DNA of 64,000 nucleotides, from contig KL647292.1 in assembly GCA_000727475.1 (NCBI GenBank), positions 3,119,402 through 3,183,401 on the forward strand, in the 5' to 3' direction. The stretch comes from Sarcocystis neurona. Its lineage: Eukaryota > Apicomplexa > Conoidasida > Eucoccidiorida > Sarcocystidae. The position numbers were made by a program, and so were the translations under genes. Position 1 is the first letter of the stretch, and every line of letters starts with the position of its first letter. Positions 47,001 to 61,776 of this stretch are shown here, one piece after another. The notes below the pieces were generated by a model. The model saw only the letters and a program-made list of their open reading frames with translations, ran no database searches and was not told the DNA's origin.

Positions 47001-50000
47001 TGCGTTGTTACCGGCTACTTCTTGCAGTGCCGAGTCTGCTGCTGCCGTTGCTGCTGCTGCAGCAGTTGCAGTGGCGGCTGGCCATTGCTGCTGCTGCTAT
47101 TAAAGCGATTGACTACGGCTGCTGCTGTTCATGTCTTCTGCGGTGCATGCAGGCAGCATTTCCTAGACATGCAGCAACTGCTGTGCATGCTTTTCCGCGT
47201 GTGTGTGGAGAGTTTCCGCATTTTCCACGGCGAGCTAGAAGGGAACGAAGTTGAAGAAATTCAGAAGGTTCTTCTCGGCCTGGGGTTTACGGAAGCTGCT
47301 GCGAAGCTTTTTTCGCAGTGGAAGGTGAAGCGTGTCCAGTTTCTGCAGCAGCAGCAGCAGGAGCGGCTCCAGCAGCAGCAGCAGGCCGAGGCTCTGCAGC
47401 AGCTGCGGCCTGGCAGTGCTGCCGCAGCAACCAAAGCGGCGAAGAAAGGCAAACAAAAGGAAGGCTCGAATAAAACGAAGGTATGTGTGCCGCCGCACTT
47501 GACGCAGTTGATTCAAAGAGCTGCGTGCCCCTGCCGCCTTGCTGTTGCTGTTGCTGCTGCTGCCGTGTGTGTGGCTGCCTGCGTGGCTGCTGCTGCTGCT
47601 GCCGCCCGTCCGCGCTTCTCTGTTGTTCGCTACTGCTGCTGCGTCTGTCTGGACCGCCCGTCGGCGTGTCGTGGTGCTGCTGCTGCTTCCTCTGCAGACG
47701 AGGAACTGCTGCTGCCGTTGCAGCTGCTCTCTGAGGGATGTCTGCTGCTGCTCTTTTTGACGCCTGCTTCCTGCTGCTGCCGCTGCCGTTGCAGCTCCTC
47801 TGGTTGACGCCTGCCTCCTGCTGCTGCTGCTTCTGCTCGCAGATTCACTGTTGCATGTGCCTCTCTTTTCGGGTGGTCACGCTGCGCAGAGATTCCCCTT
47901 GCTGCCGCTGCATCTGGATCCGCTGCTGCCTCTTGTTCTCTTTATTCTATTCGTCTTCACCTTAATTCTTCCTTGGCCCTTCCTCTCGCCGCCGGTTCAT
48001 CTGCATGTACTGGTGCTACCTCTGCTCTTGCTGCTGCTGCAAGTATTAGTTTTCTGTTCTACTGCCGCTGCTGCAGGAGTCAGAGGCGCAGGAGCTGATA
48101 AAGGCAGCAGCAGCTCTTGATGTCCACCGCGTCAGCCGGGCCGCGCTATTTGACTTCCGTATCAAACCTGGGCTGGTAAGCTGCTGCTGACTTCTCCCCT
48201 GCTGCTGCTCTTTTGCTGCTGTTGTTTTCCTGCTGCTGCTGCTGCTGCCTTCTCTGCTGCTGCTGTCCTGCTGCTGTTGCTTCCCTGCTGCTGCTACTGC
48301 CTTCTTCCCTCCTGATGCTGTTCTGCTGCTGTTGCATTCCTGCTGCTGCTGCCGCCCTTTCCCTGCTGTTGCTATCCTCCTGCCGTTGCTTCCCTCTCTT
48401 CCCGCTGCTGCGGCGACCTTTGCACTGCTGTGTTGCTGTTCTGCTGTCATTGCTGTACTGCTACTGCTGCTGCGATTCTGCTGCTGTCGGTGTTCTGCCG
48501 CTGCTGTGTTGCGGCTCTCCGCTGCCGGCGTGCCGCAGCTGCTGCTGTTTTGCAGCTGCCACCGCTGCTCTTCTGCTGCTGGTGTTGCTGCTGCGTCTCC
48601 GTGGCTGGCTGCAACATACCCCTGTCCTGCTGGCTTCTCCTGCGTCCTCTTTACACAAGTATTGAGAGCGTCTGTACATGCGCCAGCACTTCGGTTTATG
48701 AAAATATATTAACGATATATAGACGTTTGTGTATGTGATTGCGCGCGACAACAGTCAGGTTGCTGCCTTACAAGTAGTGCTGCTGCTGTGGCGCGCGGCG
48801 TCGTCACGAGTTCCGCTGCTGCTGCTGCTGGGCCTCTGCGCTTCTACTGGGGCCGCTGCTGCTGCTCGTGCTGTTGCCATTGGGCTGCTACGTTTGCCTT
48901 CACTGCTGCGACTGCTGTGTCGCTGCGTCTGCTGCTGATGCTTCTCGCCAGCTTCGGACGTGGAGCTGTGCCTTCCTGTGCACCGCTGCTGCGGCCGCGT
49001 TCTTCGACTCAACGTGCGCTGCCGTGTTGCTCCTTCTGCGTCACCTCCATGCACTATCGACTTGTCTGCGGCGCTGCTGCTGCTGCGGCTGCGCCGTACT
49101 GCTGCAGGAGGCGGAGGTGCAACTACGACTGATGGGCGGGGACTTCACGCGGACAACTGGCTCTGGCACAAAGAAAGATCCTCGAGTTCTGTTCATGCCG
49201 GACTATTGGCAGGTGCGCCAACCTCCTGCAGTCTCCAAGCCTTGCTGCGGCCCTGCTGCTGCTGCTGCCCTGCTGCTGCTGCTGCTGCCCTGGTACTGCT
49301 GCTGCTGCCCTGGTACTGCTGCTGCTCTGCCTTTGTCGCTGCTGTCCTGATTCTGCTGCCGTGCTTCTGCTGCCCTGGTACTGCTGATGCTGCCCTGATT
49401 CTGCTGCTGCTGCTGCTCTCGGACGCGACGTGCTGATATCTGCTGCTGCTACGCTGTCGAGGTGCTGCTGTTGTTCGGTTTGCTGCGGCTGCTGCTGCCG
49501 CGCGATACTTGCTTACCCCGGGCTGCTGCTGCACCTGCTGCACCTCGCGCTGCATCTCGACAGCCAAGGCCTGCTGGTGCTCCTCCTGCTTCCCCGTCTG
49601 CCGTAGCTGCGTCTTCTGCGTGGCCTGCTGCTTCTGCAGCACCCTGGGGCTGCGGCCGCCATGTCTCCTCAAAAAGGTGCTCCCCGGTCTCCTGCTGCGG
49701 TTGCCACTCTCCTGCTGCTACCGCGCGTCTTCCTCCGGCTGCTGCTGTGTTCTTCCTTCCCCTCTCCCCTCCTGCTGCTGCTGGACCCGCCCTCGCGCGG
49801 CTCTTGCTCCTGCTGCTGTTACCCCCAAGCTGCTGCTGCTGCTGCAGTCCGTGCCTCTTCTCCTTACCGTCCCCGTCCCAACTACGCAGGGTGTCAGGTA
49901 CATGCTGCTGCTGCTGCAGCACCCACGGAGCGAGGGGCTCGGTCGCTACGCAGCTTCTATGTATGGGGGCGTGGGGCTATCTCTTTGCTGCAGATCCAGC

Positions 50001-53000
50001 TGCTGGATATCATCGACAGACATGAGAGCGCGTTCGTGACGGCCCCCACGTCAAGCGGGAAGACTTTTATTTGCTTCTACGCCATGGAGAAGGCGCTGCA
50101 GTATGACGACGTTGCCACAGTCGTATACGTCTCCCCAAGCAAAGCCCTCGCCGACCAGGTACGACGGCGCATGCGGATCTTTTATATACGCGAAGGGGCA
50201 GAAGTAGAAGGACGAAGACGCAGGGGGGACAGAGACAAACACAAACAAATACACAGAGAGAGATATAGGTGTAGACGGAGAGATACAAATAGAGATGTAT
50301 AGATATGGGTAGACCTACACAGATACATAGATCTACATAGATCTATAGGTATAGACCCATTGATTTACATATGTGGATATGGATAGATATAGACGGATTG
50401 TTTCATAGAGAGACATATAGATACATATATGGATATATAGACGTAGACAGTTATATAGATGTATAGGTATATAGACAGATATAGACGGATAGATTCATAG
50501 ATATAGATTGATAGAAACATAGATATATAGGTGTAGATAGGTAGATGCGTAGGCATAGATAGGAAGCTATATGGATATAGGTAGACACAGACGGGTAGAT
50601 TCATAGATATAAGTACATAGGTGAATATATATTTACATGAATATGTAGACACAGAGAGATAGGAAGATATATGTGTGGATCTGTGGAGTAACGCATGTAT
50701 ATCCAGCGCGTACATCTGGAGAATCGGGTCTGCATGCGTTTCTGCTGCACGTCAATAGACACACATATAAACAAACATATATACATATATATATCTATAT
50801 AGACATGTACAACGATATATGCAGGGCATGTGTATTGCCATTACATACACACGTACACAGAGAAATGTGTATATATAAATATATATAGGCGTGTGTAGTG
50901 AGATATGTGAGGCGTAGATTACTATAGACGTATATGTACGTAGAGGCGCATAAGCATGAGAGAGCATCGGTGTCTTTCCGTGGGCCAGACTCTGTGTGTC
51001 TCTGTGTCTCTGTCTCGGTGTCTTCCTGATCTTTATGTTATTTCGAGACTCGACATATATTTTCGCTGTTACATAAATCCTTGGGTGGGCTGCCTTCCCG
51101 TCGGTCTTCTCTCTTTCTGCTGGGAAGCGGCGGTCGGCCTGGAGCCTCGACATGCGGCTTCCGCACTGCTGCATATGCGCGCGCGTGTCCTGCGGTTCTT
51201 CGGTGCCTGTTGCTGCCCTCCTCCCCTCTCGGTGCTGCTGCCGCTGCTGCGTCTCCAGCAGCTGCTGCGACTTCTTCCCCGTGAGGAGACTCTCGTGCAA
51301 GCACACGCGTCTCCGTAGAGGAGAAGCGGAGAAGGGAGACTGGTAGAGATGCAGAGAGACACAGAGACAGGCGTGTAGAGACACGGGCAGCAGCGGCGTC
51401 CTGCTGCTGCGGCGACGGGCTGGGGGCTTGACTGCTGTGGCGTCTGCGTGACGCTACGAATATACGGGCCTCTCAGCCTCCCGTGGACAAAGACGAGAGA
51501 CAGCAGAAAAGGAGAAAAATGAGAGAGAGCGAGATTTACTCACGCCGGCACACAACTGGCGGCTGACGACCAAAAAATGTACGTGTCCCTGCGTGCACGT
51601 ACATACATATATACCCAGCAGTTCCCTCACTCTCTCTCTCACTGACTATATACGAACATATATATTTATGTGTAGCTATTGTCCCTGTGTTCAAGACCCT
51701 GCGTCACTCTCTGTCACAGTTGATATACGTATACACATACATATATATGTGTATATGTATTGTACTTGTGTACGTTTGTACATGCATACACAGACACTGC
51801 CTCCTTGTCTCTCTCAGCGGATATATATATATACATGTATATATATGTATATGTATGTATCTGTGTGTATTGATCACACGTATATATGTACGTATGTGTA
51901 TCTATATGTATATATATATGTGTATACACAGAAAGAGAGACGTCGACACAGTCTGTCTGTGTGTCTTCGTATCCCTGTGTATATGTCTCCACTTGTCTGT
52001 GTGTTGGTGTTCATATATACGTGTCTCTCTCTGTGTCTGTGCGTCTGTGTCTCTCGTCTCTTTGCTTTGTGGCCAACGGGCTTCCTCTTCAAAGCCGCGT
52101 CTTTTTGAAGTTTGCTTCTGTGGGGGGCGAGCAGGTGTACGCAGAGATTTACGGCCGCTTCTCGAGCAAGAGTTTCTCTGGGAAGGAGAGGAACCCGCAG
52201 TACACGAAGGAAAACGGAGGAAAGGGGCCAGACGCAGCAGTCTTCGTTAAAGGAGAGCTTGGGGTGAAGAAAATGCTTTCAGCGGAGTTCCTCAACGACC
52301 GTTCCACGGCCTCCCCGCTCACTGCTCAGGTATACTTCCTGCGCGCGCCCGCCCGCCCGCGTAGTTTCCTCTCCCTCGGTCTCTGTTTTCTGCGCGCAGA
52401 GAAGCGTGGTGGGTCGCTGCGTTCCTCCTCAGCCAGAGGGTGATGGGTGTGTGGGGTGGAGTGGCCGCAGCACAGAAGAGAGCCGTAGGACACGCCCGCG
52501 TATGCAGAGAGCGAGAGTGAACAGCACGTCAAGCCCCGCCCACCGACGCATACGCGCAACGCCTTGCGGATGTTGCTGTAGCGCCCCAACATGTACTGCA
52601 GACGTACACACCCACGCTGCAGGTTTGTTCTCCGCAGGGACGACGCAGGACGCGGCGGGGTGGGGGGCAGCGCCGCGCGGGCAGCCGATCGCGACGCAGC
52701 AGGAACGACAGCAGCTGCAACACAGAAGCAGAAGCCTCCCACCACCTACAGGACGGCGCTGCAGCCACACGGGAGCAGCAGCAGCATACCCGCAGCAGCA
52801 GCATACCCGCAGCAGCAGCAGCAGCATACCCGCAGCAGCAGCATACCCGCAGCAGCAGCAGCAGCATACCCGCAGCAGCAGCAGCAGCATACGCGCAGCA
52901 GCAGCAGCATACCCGCAGCAGCAGCAGCAGCATACGCGCAGCAGCAGCAGCGCACCCGCAGCGCACCCGCAGCAACAGCGCAGTAACAATAAGAGCAGAA

Positions 53001-56000
53001 GTGGCGTGCACACGCCGTACGTTAGAGGAGCGAGAGAAGGTGGACGCATGGACGTGCGTTATTACATTCCACAACGTGTGAATCGTCCGTCTTTTGTAAC
53101 GGTGTTGCTGCTGCGATGTTGTATTTCCTCTCTTGCGCAGATGTGTCTGTGTACGTCTGCGTGACTTTCTCTCCCTCTCTCTGCGTCTCCGTCTCATCTC
53201 CTCCATCTCTCTCTCACTCTCTGCGTGCCTCTGTCTGGAGGTACATATACATATACATATACACGTGTATATATGTATATATATGGCGTCTAGTAGTAAC
53301 AGTGATGTGTACACACGTGTCTGTGTGCGTGTATGTTTACGTACATACATATATACACATATATACACATATGTATATATATATATATGTATGTACGGCT
53401 ATACGTTTATACATACGGCTGTGCGTGTATATATAAATATATATATATATATGCATATGTAACCGTCTCGTGTTGTTGTAGTAGTAGTAGTAGATGTAAA
53501 CGTACGTCTCTCTAGGGCTATAGGTGTACACGTACATGTGAATGTCACGTAGTAGTCGTCACGTATATATGCGTATGTATGGGACTATACGTATATATGC
53601 GTATGTGAGTGTGTCATATAGTGGTAGTAGTCGTCGTATTAATGAGTAGATACGTGTCAATTTTGCTAAACGTCATATATGTCTGTGCCCGCGTCGAATC
53701 TTCCCTACGTGCGAGCAGTATATGGTCGTCATACACGTATACACACACATGGGACGGGCGTTTCCTGGACGGCTCTGAAGATTCAGCAAAGGAGCAGATG
53801 TGCATGTGGGTGGAGTAACTGTTTGTTGCCATTCCTCTGTGGCGCCTTCTTTTGCATGCTGTTTCTGCGTCTGCTGCTGCTGCGACTGCTCTTTCTGCTG
53901 CGTCTGCTGTTTCTACTTCTGCTGCTGCTGTCGCAGGTAGTGGTGACGCTGCCTTCGGTGCTTGAGATGCTGCTAATGAGCGGGACGTATCAGTGGTGGA
54001 CGGGCAGCCTGAAGTATGTTATTCTCGACGAGATTCACTGCATCAGCCAAGACGACGGCGGGGGCGGGCAATGGGAGCGACTTGTGCAGCTGCTGCCTTG
54101 TCCGTTTCTTGCGATGTCGGCCACGGTAGGTCGTCGTCAGCCGCGAAGCAGGAAGGCATCGCACAGCAGAGAGAGGGGAAGAGGACAGCGACACTCACAA
54201 CACACATGCACAGGCAAAAAGTACGAAAGGGAGGAACACGAGAGACAGCAAAGAAAGGCAAAAAAAGGCCGGAAGAAGAAGAGAGGGCGAGAGAAAGGAG
54301 GAGACGCAGCGAGAAGAGAGGCGAGAGAATTTCAGAAGGAAGAAATGCATGTGGGAAAGACTCGAAGGCATACTGTAATGAATTTTTCTGCAACAAGCAG
54401 AGGGGGGCGCAAGAAGGACAGGAAGATGAAGAAGAAAAGAAGGAACAACGAGAACAAGGAGAAGAAGGGAAGAAGAAGAGAAGAGAAGACGAAAAAGAAG
54501 AAGAAAAGAAGAAAAGACACACACACACACACATAGGTACATACGTGTACATACCGAGAACGAAGACTGCGGGGCAGAAGAAGAAGAAGAAAAGGCGAGG
54601 GAAGAAGTCGATTTTGGGGATGTATGGCAGAGGCCCCCCCCTCTGCACTTGTGTGTCTACGATATATTATCGGCCGCAGCACACAAATGCGTGCCCTCTC
54701 CCCTGCATGCACACCCCTAGGAATATATATATGCATGTATGCATGCGCGGATATATGCGTGTGTGTGTGTGGAAGAGCGCGGTGCGAAGAAAGAAGTTGT
54801 GACGGAAGAAGAGAAGATGGAGAGGGTGACGCGAACCACAGAGGGGAGGACAAAAGAGAGACACAAACAGCAACTCAGAGAGAGACGCGCATGTCCTTCC
54901 AGTGGCAGATAATTAACTCCCACACGCGTGCGTACATAAAACGACTACGTAGATACAGCGCCTGCATGCACGTTCATGGACACACGTACATGCGTGTATT
55001 AACAAAGACGTGCTACATATACATATGTGTGTGGGTATACACATATGCATGTGCATGCATATACATACAAGTACATGAATATGTGTTATGACTATGAATG
55101 TGTACATACCTCCTCATAGACACACGTATAGGTAGATACGATATATGTATGTAGGGAGGTAGGTATATTATGTGTATATACATGTATATAATATACGTAT
55201 ACATGTGCGTACTAGTACATATATATTATTACAGTGGATGTGGGTATACACACGTATATAGAGACACATATGTACACATTCATATATGCAAGATGTGTAT
55301 AGGTAGGTATATTATACATATATATATACGTATATGATTATTACTATAGATGGGTGTACACACCTGGACATATATATATATAAATGCGTATAAATAGGTA
55401 TATTATATATATGAGTGTATGTATATATATGTACGTATGTCTACATAAACGTACAAGTATATGTAAAGTATCACTATAGAGGTGTGTAGACATCTCCATG
55501 GACACAGAAACACATATGTGCACATATATATGTATATGGAGATAGATATAGTGTATACATATACATATAACAAGTACGCATACATATACGTACACGTATG
55601 TATATATATATGTATGTGTAGGTAGCCGGATGTGTACGCTGCAGTTAAGGAAGTAGGTGTATGAAACCAGGAGGCATACCACCGTAATGAAGTTGCGAGT
55701 GGCAGTACTGGCCAAGTCAGCAGTAGAGGAGGAGGTAAGCGGGCTTCCACACAAGGAGAACTCAAATTATATATATATATATATATGTGTACAGGAGTAG
55801 AGGGACATATATTTTCTAGAGAGCAGTATATAAAATATATGTGAACCGGTGCGTGTAGCTATGTACACGCACGGAGACAGAAGAGAATATACACGTATAT
55901 ATATGGTTATATATAAGCATATACTCAAGGGCATAGATTTGCACATATGAAGAAGTGGGTGTATACGCTTGTACACACATATGTATATACGATAGCAGAA

Positions 56001-59000
56001 CATAAAGCTACATATGCATATATACACACATATATATATATGTGCGTGTGTCTCTATGTCGATACAGATGGATAGGGGAATGCGTCTGTGTATTGATATA
56101 TGTACGGAAGCAGCATAGGAGGGCATATACGTCGATGTATATGGAGGAGAGTTTAAGAAGATTTATGGAGTTTTGTGGAGGAGAAGAAACAGATGCGGAA
56201 TGTTTATATAGGCGTGAGGTGGAAGAAACGACCAACTTTGTGTGTGTGAGTCTCGATCTCTGGGAAGGGCGGGCAGGGCCGCTTCCTTGCTCTGGCTGTC
56301 CGGCAGCCTGTGAAGAACTTTTCCCCTCCGCCGTCTTTGTTGTCGCTTTCTCCTTTTCTCTCTGTATCTCTTTCTTGACAAGCAAAACTGCTGCCGACCC
56401 CACAGATGGTGCGGCACGCGCGGGCGGTGGTTTTGCATGTGCTGCTGCGGCTGCCGGTACACGCCTCTGCTGCTGCTGCTGCGCCGGCGGTCTCGCTCTG
56501 CTGCTGCTGCTGGTGCTGCTGCTGCTTCTGGACCTGTTGACTACTCATCACGTGCTCTTGCTGCTGCTGCTACGCGTGTCCGCTTCCGACAGTAGTATTG
56601 TTTATGCTCGATTCTTCTACCTGCGTTCCTCTCTCTTACTGCCTGCCTGCGTCTCTCCCTGTCTCTCGTGTGGTTTTCTTCTGCCGCATGTTTCTCTGCT
56701 GTTGCTGGGGTTGTTGCTGCGGAACGAAAAAAGGTGGGGAACCCGGATTCCTTCCTGCATTGGATGCGCCGCGCGAGTCCGCAGTATCCCATTACCCACG
56801 TCGACTACCGCGAGCGCTTCTCTGACCTGCACATGAGCCTTTACCACGAAGGAGAGCTCCTGCCTCTCAACCCCGTCTCCTCTCTTCATTACGATAAGGT
56901 AAGGATCGAATAGACAAAAAAATTCTAAGCAGTTTCTCTCCTGCTGCTACGTCTGCTGCTGCTTCTCCTGCTGCTTCTCCTGCTGCTCCTGCTACTGCTT
57001 GTGCTGCCGATCCTGTTGCTGTTTTTGCTGCTGCTCCTGCTGCTGCTTCTACTACTGCTCCTGGCGCTGCTTTTGCTGCCGCTGCTGCTGCTGCTGCTCC
57101 TGCTGCTACTTCTGCGGCTGCTTCTCCTGCTGCTTCTACTGTTGCTCCTGCTGCTGCCTTCGCTTCTGCGTCGACTGCTGCTTTTGCTGCTTCTCCATCT
57201 GCTCGTGCTGCTTCTTCAGCTGCTCTTGCTGCTGCCTCTACTGCTGCTTTCGTTGCCGCTGCCGGTGGTGCTGCTGTTGGAGCGAATGTGCCGTGGACCG
57301 CTGCTGATTCCCGCAGCTGTCCTGCCCGCTGCAGCCCGATCTCGACTTGGTCTCGACGGTCCTGCTGCACGGCTGCGGCGGTATACCACGCTTCGTTCCT
57401 GCGTGCTCTCTCGCAACTTCCTTCAGCTGCCATTGCTATTGCTATTGCTGTTACTGCCGCTGCTGCTGCTGCTGCGGGTGCTGCTCTTGCTGTTGCTATT
57501 GCTACTGCTTGCGCTCCTGTTCTTGGTATTACAGTTGCTGCTGCTGTCGCTGTTATGCTGCTGCTGTTGCTGCAGATTCGCGACGAAGGACTGTCAAGCG
57601 ACTTCTACGTGCCGCCGATGGAAGGCCTGTGCGCGTACAAAGTGTTCAGCAACGTGTTGGGCGAGCAGCACTTTTTCTCAACGACGTTTAATCCTCCGTT
57701 TTATTTCGTTGGCTGCTGCTCTATTACAAAAAAGCAGTACCGGTGCGTCCCTTGCTGCCTTTCTGTTGCGTAGTCAAACGTTCTGCAGACGTGCATGCGC
57801 GAAAATCCGTTTTTCTGCATGCGTCGTGACCATCTTGTTGCTGCGGTTCACGGCGTCTGCATGCCGGGGGGGGCGACGCGTCGTCAGTGCGCTAAGAGAG
57901 AGGCGAGGTCTGTATGTGTTGCATGCGGTTTTAGAAACCGAAGTAACAGACGCATGCAGACAAAAGGCCCAGCGTTTGCTCAATTCCCTCTCCTCGTACT
58001 TCTCGCTTTCTTCGTGACTGTCCCGGCGCTTCTGCGTTTAACATGCAAAACGCCGCTTTCTGCTGAGCGTACGCTCCTCTGCAGTCCTCCCTCTCGTGTG
58101 CCGATGTACCTTAATCTGCTACGGATGTCTCTATATCGATTCATACTGTACGCATATATATGCAACACATATATATATTATATGTAAGTGGTTTGTATAC
58201 AGTGACGTGTATGTTCGATATATGCACATATATATATTTATATGTTACTCATGTATCCAGGTGGTCTCTTTCTCTGTATATATATATGGAACTGCATGCA
58301 CATACATGTTTACATGTGTATATGCTTAGATGTTGTGTATATATAATACATATATATGTATTTATGGGATATATATATATATATATGTATGTGTTGTGGA
58401 AGACCACTGGAGGGAGAGCAGGAAGTGCATGCGTAGACGTGGCTGCGCATGTATTCTCAACATATAAATATTCTACGAGAAAACAGAGACTCACGCCGTT
58501 GAACAGACGTAGCCCCAGCAACACAAATATATATATAAATGTGATAACATATACACATACATATATAAATACATATGTATATGTATATACGTGTATATAT
58601 ATGTATGTAATATATGTGTAGTAAGTATGTGTATGTCCAGGTACGTTGATAGTTTCTACGTTTTATGTAGATGTATGTGATATGGAGAAGTGTGAGTAAT
58701 TCGTAAACGGACGCAGATGTGTCCCCTTGAAAGACGAAAGAATATGGGCAGTGGAGATCGCTTGGGGAGTAGTTCTGTAGACTTCTTCAACGTGGTGCAT
58801 GTGTGTATGTATCTGTGTGTGTATACCTGTAGAAATGGGTGGCAACTGCCGTACACGTCAATATATATCAATGTACAACACGCATGCGTATTTATATATC
58901 AACACATCTACACACAGAGACGTACGTATATACGGAGAATACGTATGACATATCTCCATACATACGTACGTCTCTGTACGTACCTCTCCCCACCCACTTC

Positions 59001-61745
59001 GCGTCAGCATGCGTCTCCTGCTGCTGACGCGTGTATGCGTACATGTGTATGTGTATATGTATGTGTGTGTGTGTGTGTGTTTACGTGCCTTTTAATATGT
59101 ATGTATACGTGTATGTGTATATATGTATGTATGTAAGGAATGTTGTGTTATGTCATGTTATGCATGTATGTAATGTATCAACGTATGTAGACGTGAATGT
59201 ATGTATACCTGTATGTATGTAATACGTGTATGGATGTAATACGTGTATGTATGTATACGCATATTTGTGTATACGTGCATGCATATGTACGTATGCATGC
59301 ATATGTACGTGGACGTACGTATAAATATGTATGGGTGTATGTATGTATGCATGTATACGTGTATGAATATATATGTACGTATGAACGTGTACGTATGAAT
59401 ACGTTTGTATGTATGTATACGTGTGTGTATGTATACGTGTGTGTATGTATACGTGTATGTATGTATATATACGTATATATATATGTGATTGTATATATGT
59501 GTCTGTATGTATGTGTATGTGTGTGTGTATTTGAATGCATGCGTATGTGTATATGTAGGAATGAGCGTACGTATGTGTTTGTCTGTGTATACAGAGATGT
59601 AGGTCGACTCTCGTAGTACATAGCTACATGCAGTTGATCAATAATAGCATTATCATCTGCCCTTCCTCTTTGTATATATGTATGCATATATGCATGTATG
59701 CATGTGTGCTCGCGCATGCACTTTTTTTCTAGGTAGGCATGCAGGCGCATGTTTAAGAAGGTAGGCTCATGGGCCTGTGATTTTTTGAACGTCGTTGGGG
59801 TGTGGACGTCTCCCCGCCTTGTGGAGTGTCGCTGCAAGCGCGCAGGCGAAAGAGAGAAGGTGGAAGGCACCTTCTTCTCCTCCTCCATGTATATGCATGT
59901 GTGTATGTGTGTATGCATGTATGTATATATGTTTGTATGTATGTATGTATATGCATACATGCATGTATGTCGTCCTTGTGCGCACGAAAGGATATACCCC
60001 GGTAGATTCCCTCCTCTGTTTTTGATGGGCTCCCTTTTCCTTCCTGGTCGACGTCACGTATACACTGCTTTTTTGTCAGTTTTCGTCGACACTACGCCTA
60101 CCCCTGCTGCTGGACGAGGAGGATAGCCGGAAGGCGCCTCGCTCTTCGTAGGTACACATGCATAGCGTTGGCCTGTACACAAAGGCGCTCGCAGATCGCT
60201 TCCGTTTCCTTCGCCTCCACGGACGTCCTCTCCCCCTCCTCTCCTCCGTCTTCTTCTTTCCTTTCCCACTTCTTTACTGCCTTTTTTGACTTCTTCGTCC
60301 TGGCCGTCCTGCGTTGCCTCCTCTGTTGCGTAGGCTCTACTGGAACTCCATGCGAGAAGAGCTCGTGCGCCTCGTCAAGACTGGCGCGCTCGGTGCGGCG
60401 ACCTTTGCTGCCGCGCAGCAGAGCCTGCAGGAGCAGCTGCAGAACGCTTGGGCCGATGACGTGCGAGACTTTGAATATTTGGAGAAGTACATGGCTGCCG
60501 TGCTGCCGCCGCGGCAGCAGAGAGCAGAAGAAGGGGAGCCGAGGCGAGAGAACGACCGCCGAGAGGTGGAGCACAAGAAGGACGACGGGCAGGAGGAGGA
60601 GGAGGAACACGAAGAAAAGGGAAGGCAGTCAGCGCAGGAGAAGAAACAGCAGCAAGGGAGGAGAGAGAACTATCTCGAAGTTCTACTTGCAAGAACGCAG
60701 CTTTCCAAGTCCTATCTCAATCCAGATGTACGTTCCTCCTGCCTTCTGCTGCTGTTGCCGCGGAGGACGACTTCTTCTTCTGCTGCCTTCTCTTGGTGCT
60801 ACTGCGTCTTATTCCTGCCGTTGCCTTCTCTTCCTGCTGCTGCTTCTTCTCCCTGCGTGCTCCCCTTCCTGCTTCGTCATTTTGCTGCTGCTTCCTGCTG
60901 GAGCGTCTGCCGACCGCCCGACTCTCTGCTGCGCCTGCGCGCTTCTGCTGCTGGCTGCTACCCCGACAAGGTCAGCAGGCTGCAGGCAGCTGCCACTGGC
61001 TCTTGCTGCTGTCCAGATTTCCCAGGGCTGCCGCAGTTGCTTGCTGTTGCTGGCTGCAAGTGCTGCCTCCTGCTGCACCTGCTGCCTCATCTCTCTCTCT
61101 GGATATATTTATGTGTATATATATATGCGTATATGAGTGACATATATATATATATATGAGTGCCCCATCTCTCTCTCTTTTCGATGTATATATATATATA
61201 TATGCTCGCATATATGAGTGACATATGTATGTATATATATACGAGTAATCGATCTCTATCTGGATATCTATATATACATATATGTATGCATATATGAGTC
61301 AGATATGTGTACGAGTGATATATATGTGTATATATCTGTATATAGAGCGAGAGAGGCTACAGGCGCGCGTAACGTGGACATGTATGCATGCGACACTAAA
61401 TAAAAGTTCCGCACATTTTTTTCGTCTCGCGAAGGTTGTGCGAAGTGTGTGCAGGTGGAAGCAGAGAGGGAGAGAGCTGTCGGCATGTGTGTGCGTGTGT
61501 GTGTGACCCTAGCCTTGCCCCCGCTGCTTGGTGGAGATGTGCCACGATAATTTCTACATCAGCGGAGGAGAGGAGATCGAACATCTTTATAAAGGTGCAT
61601 GAGGGACGTATCCGCACAAATACATACAACAGCGGACACTTATATTCATATACATCTCCTCCACATCTGTGGGGAAGTGGGAAGACGCGGAAGCTGTATC
61701 GTACACATACATATATATATGCATGTACGTATATCTGTATCTCTT

Positions 61746-61776
<31 letters not shown>

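Noticed and set aside
56867..57433. 188-codon Ala/Glu/Gly-rich minus-strand frame
   Set aside because: Antisense of CTG repeats in a helicase intron (56899-57575); no splice or start support.
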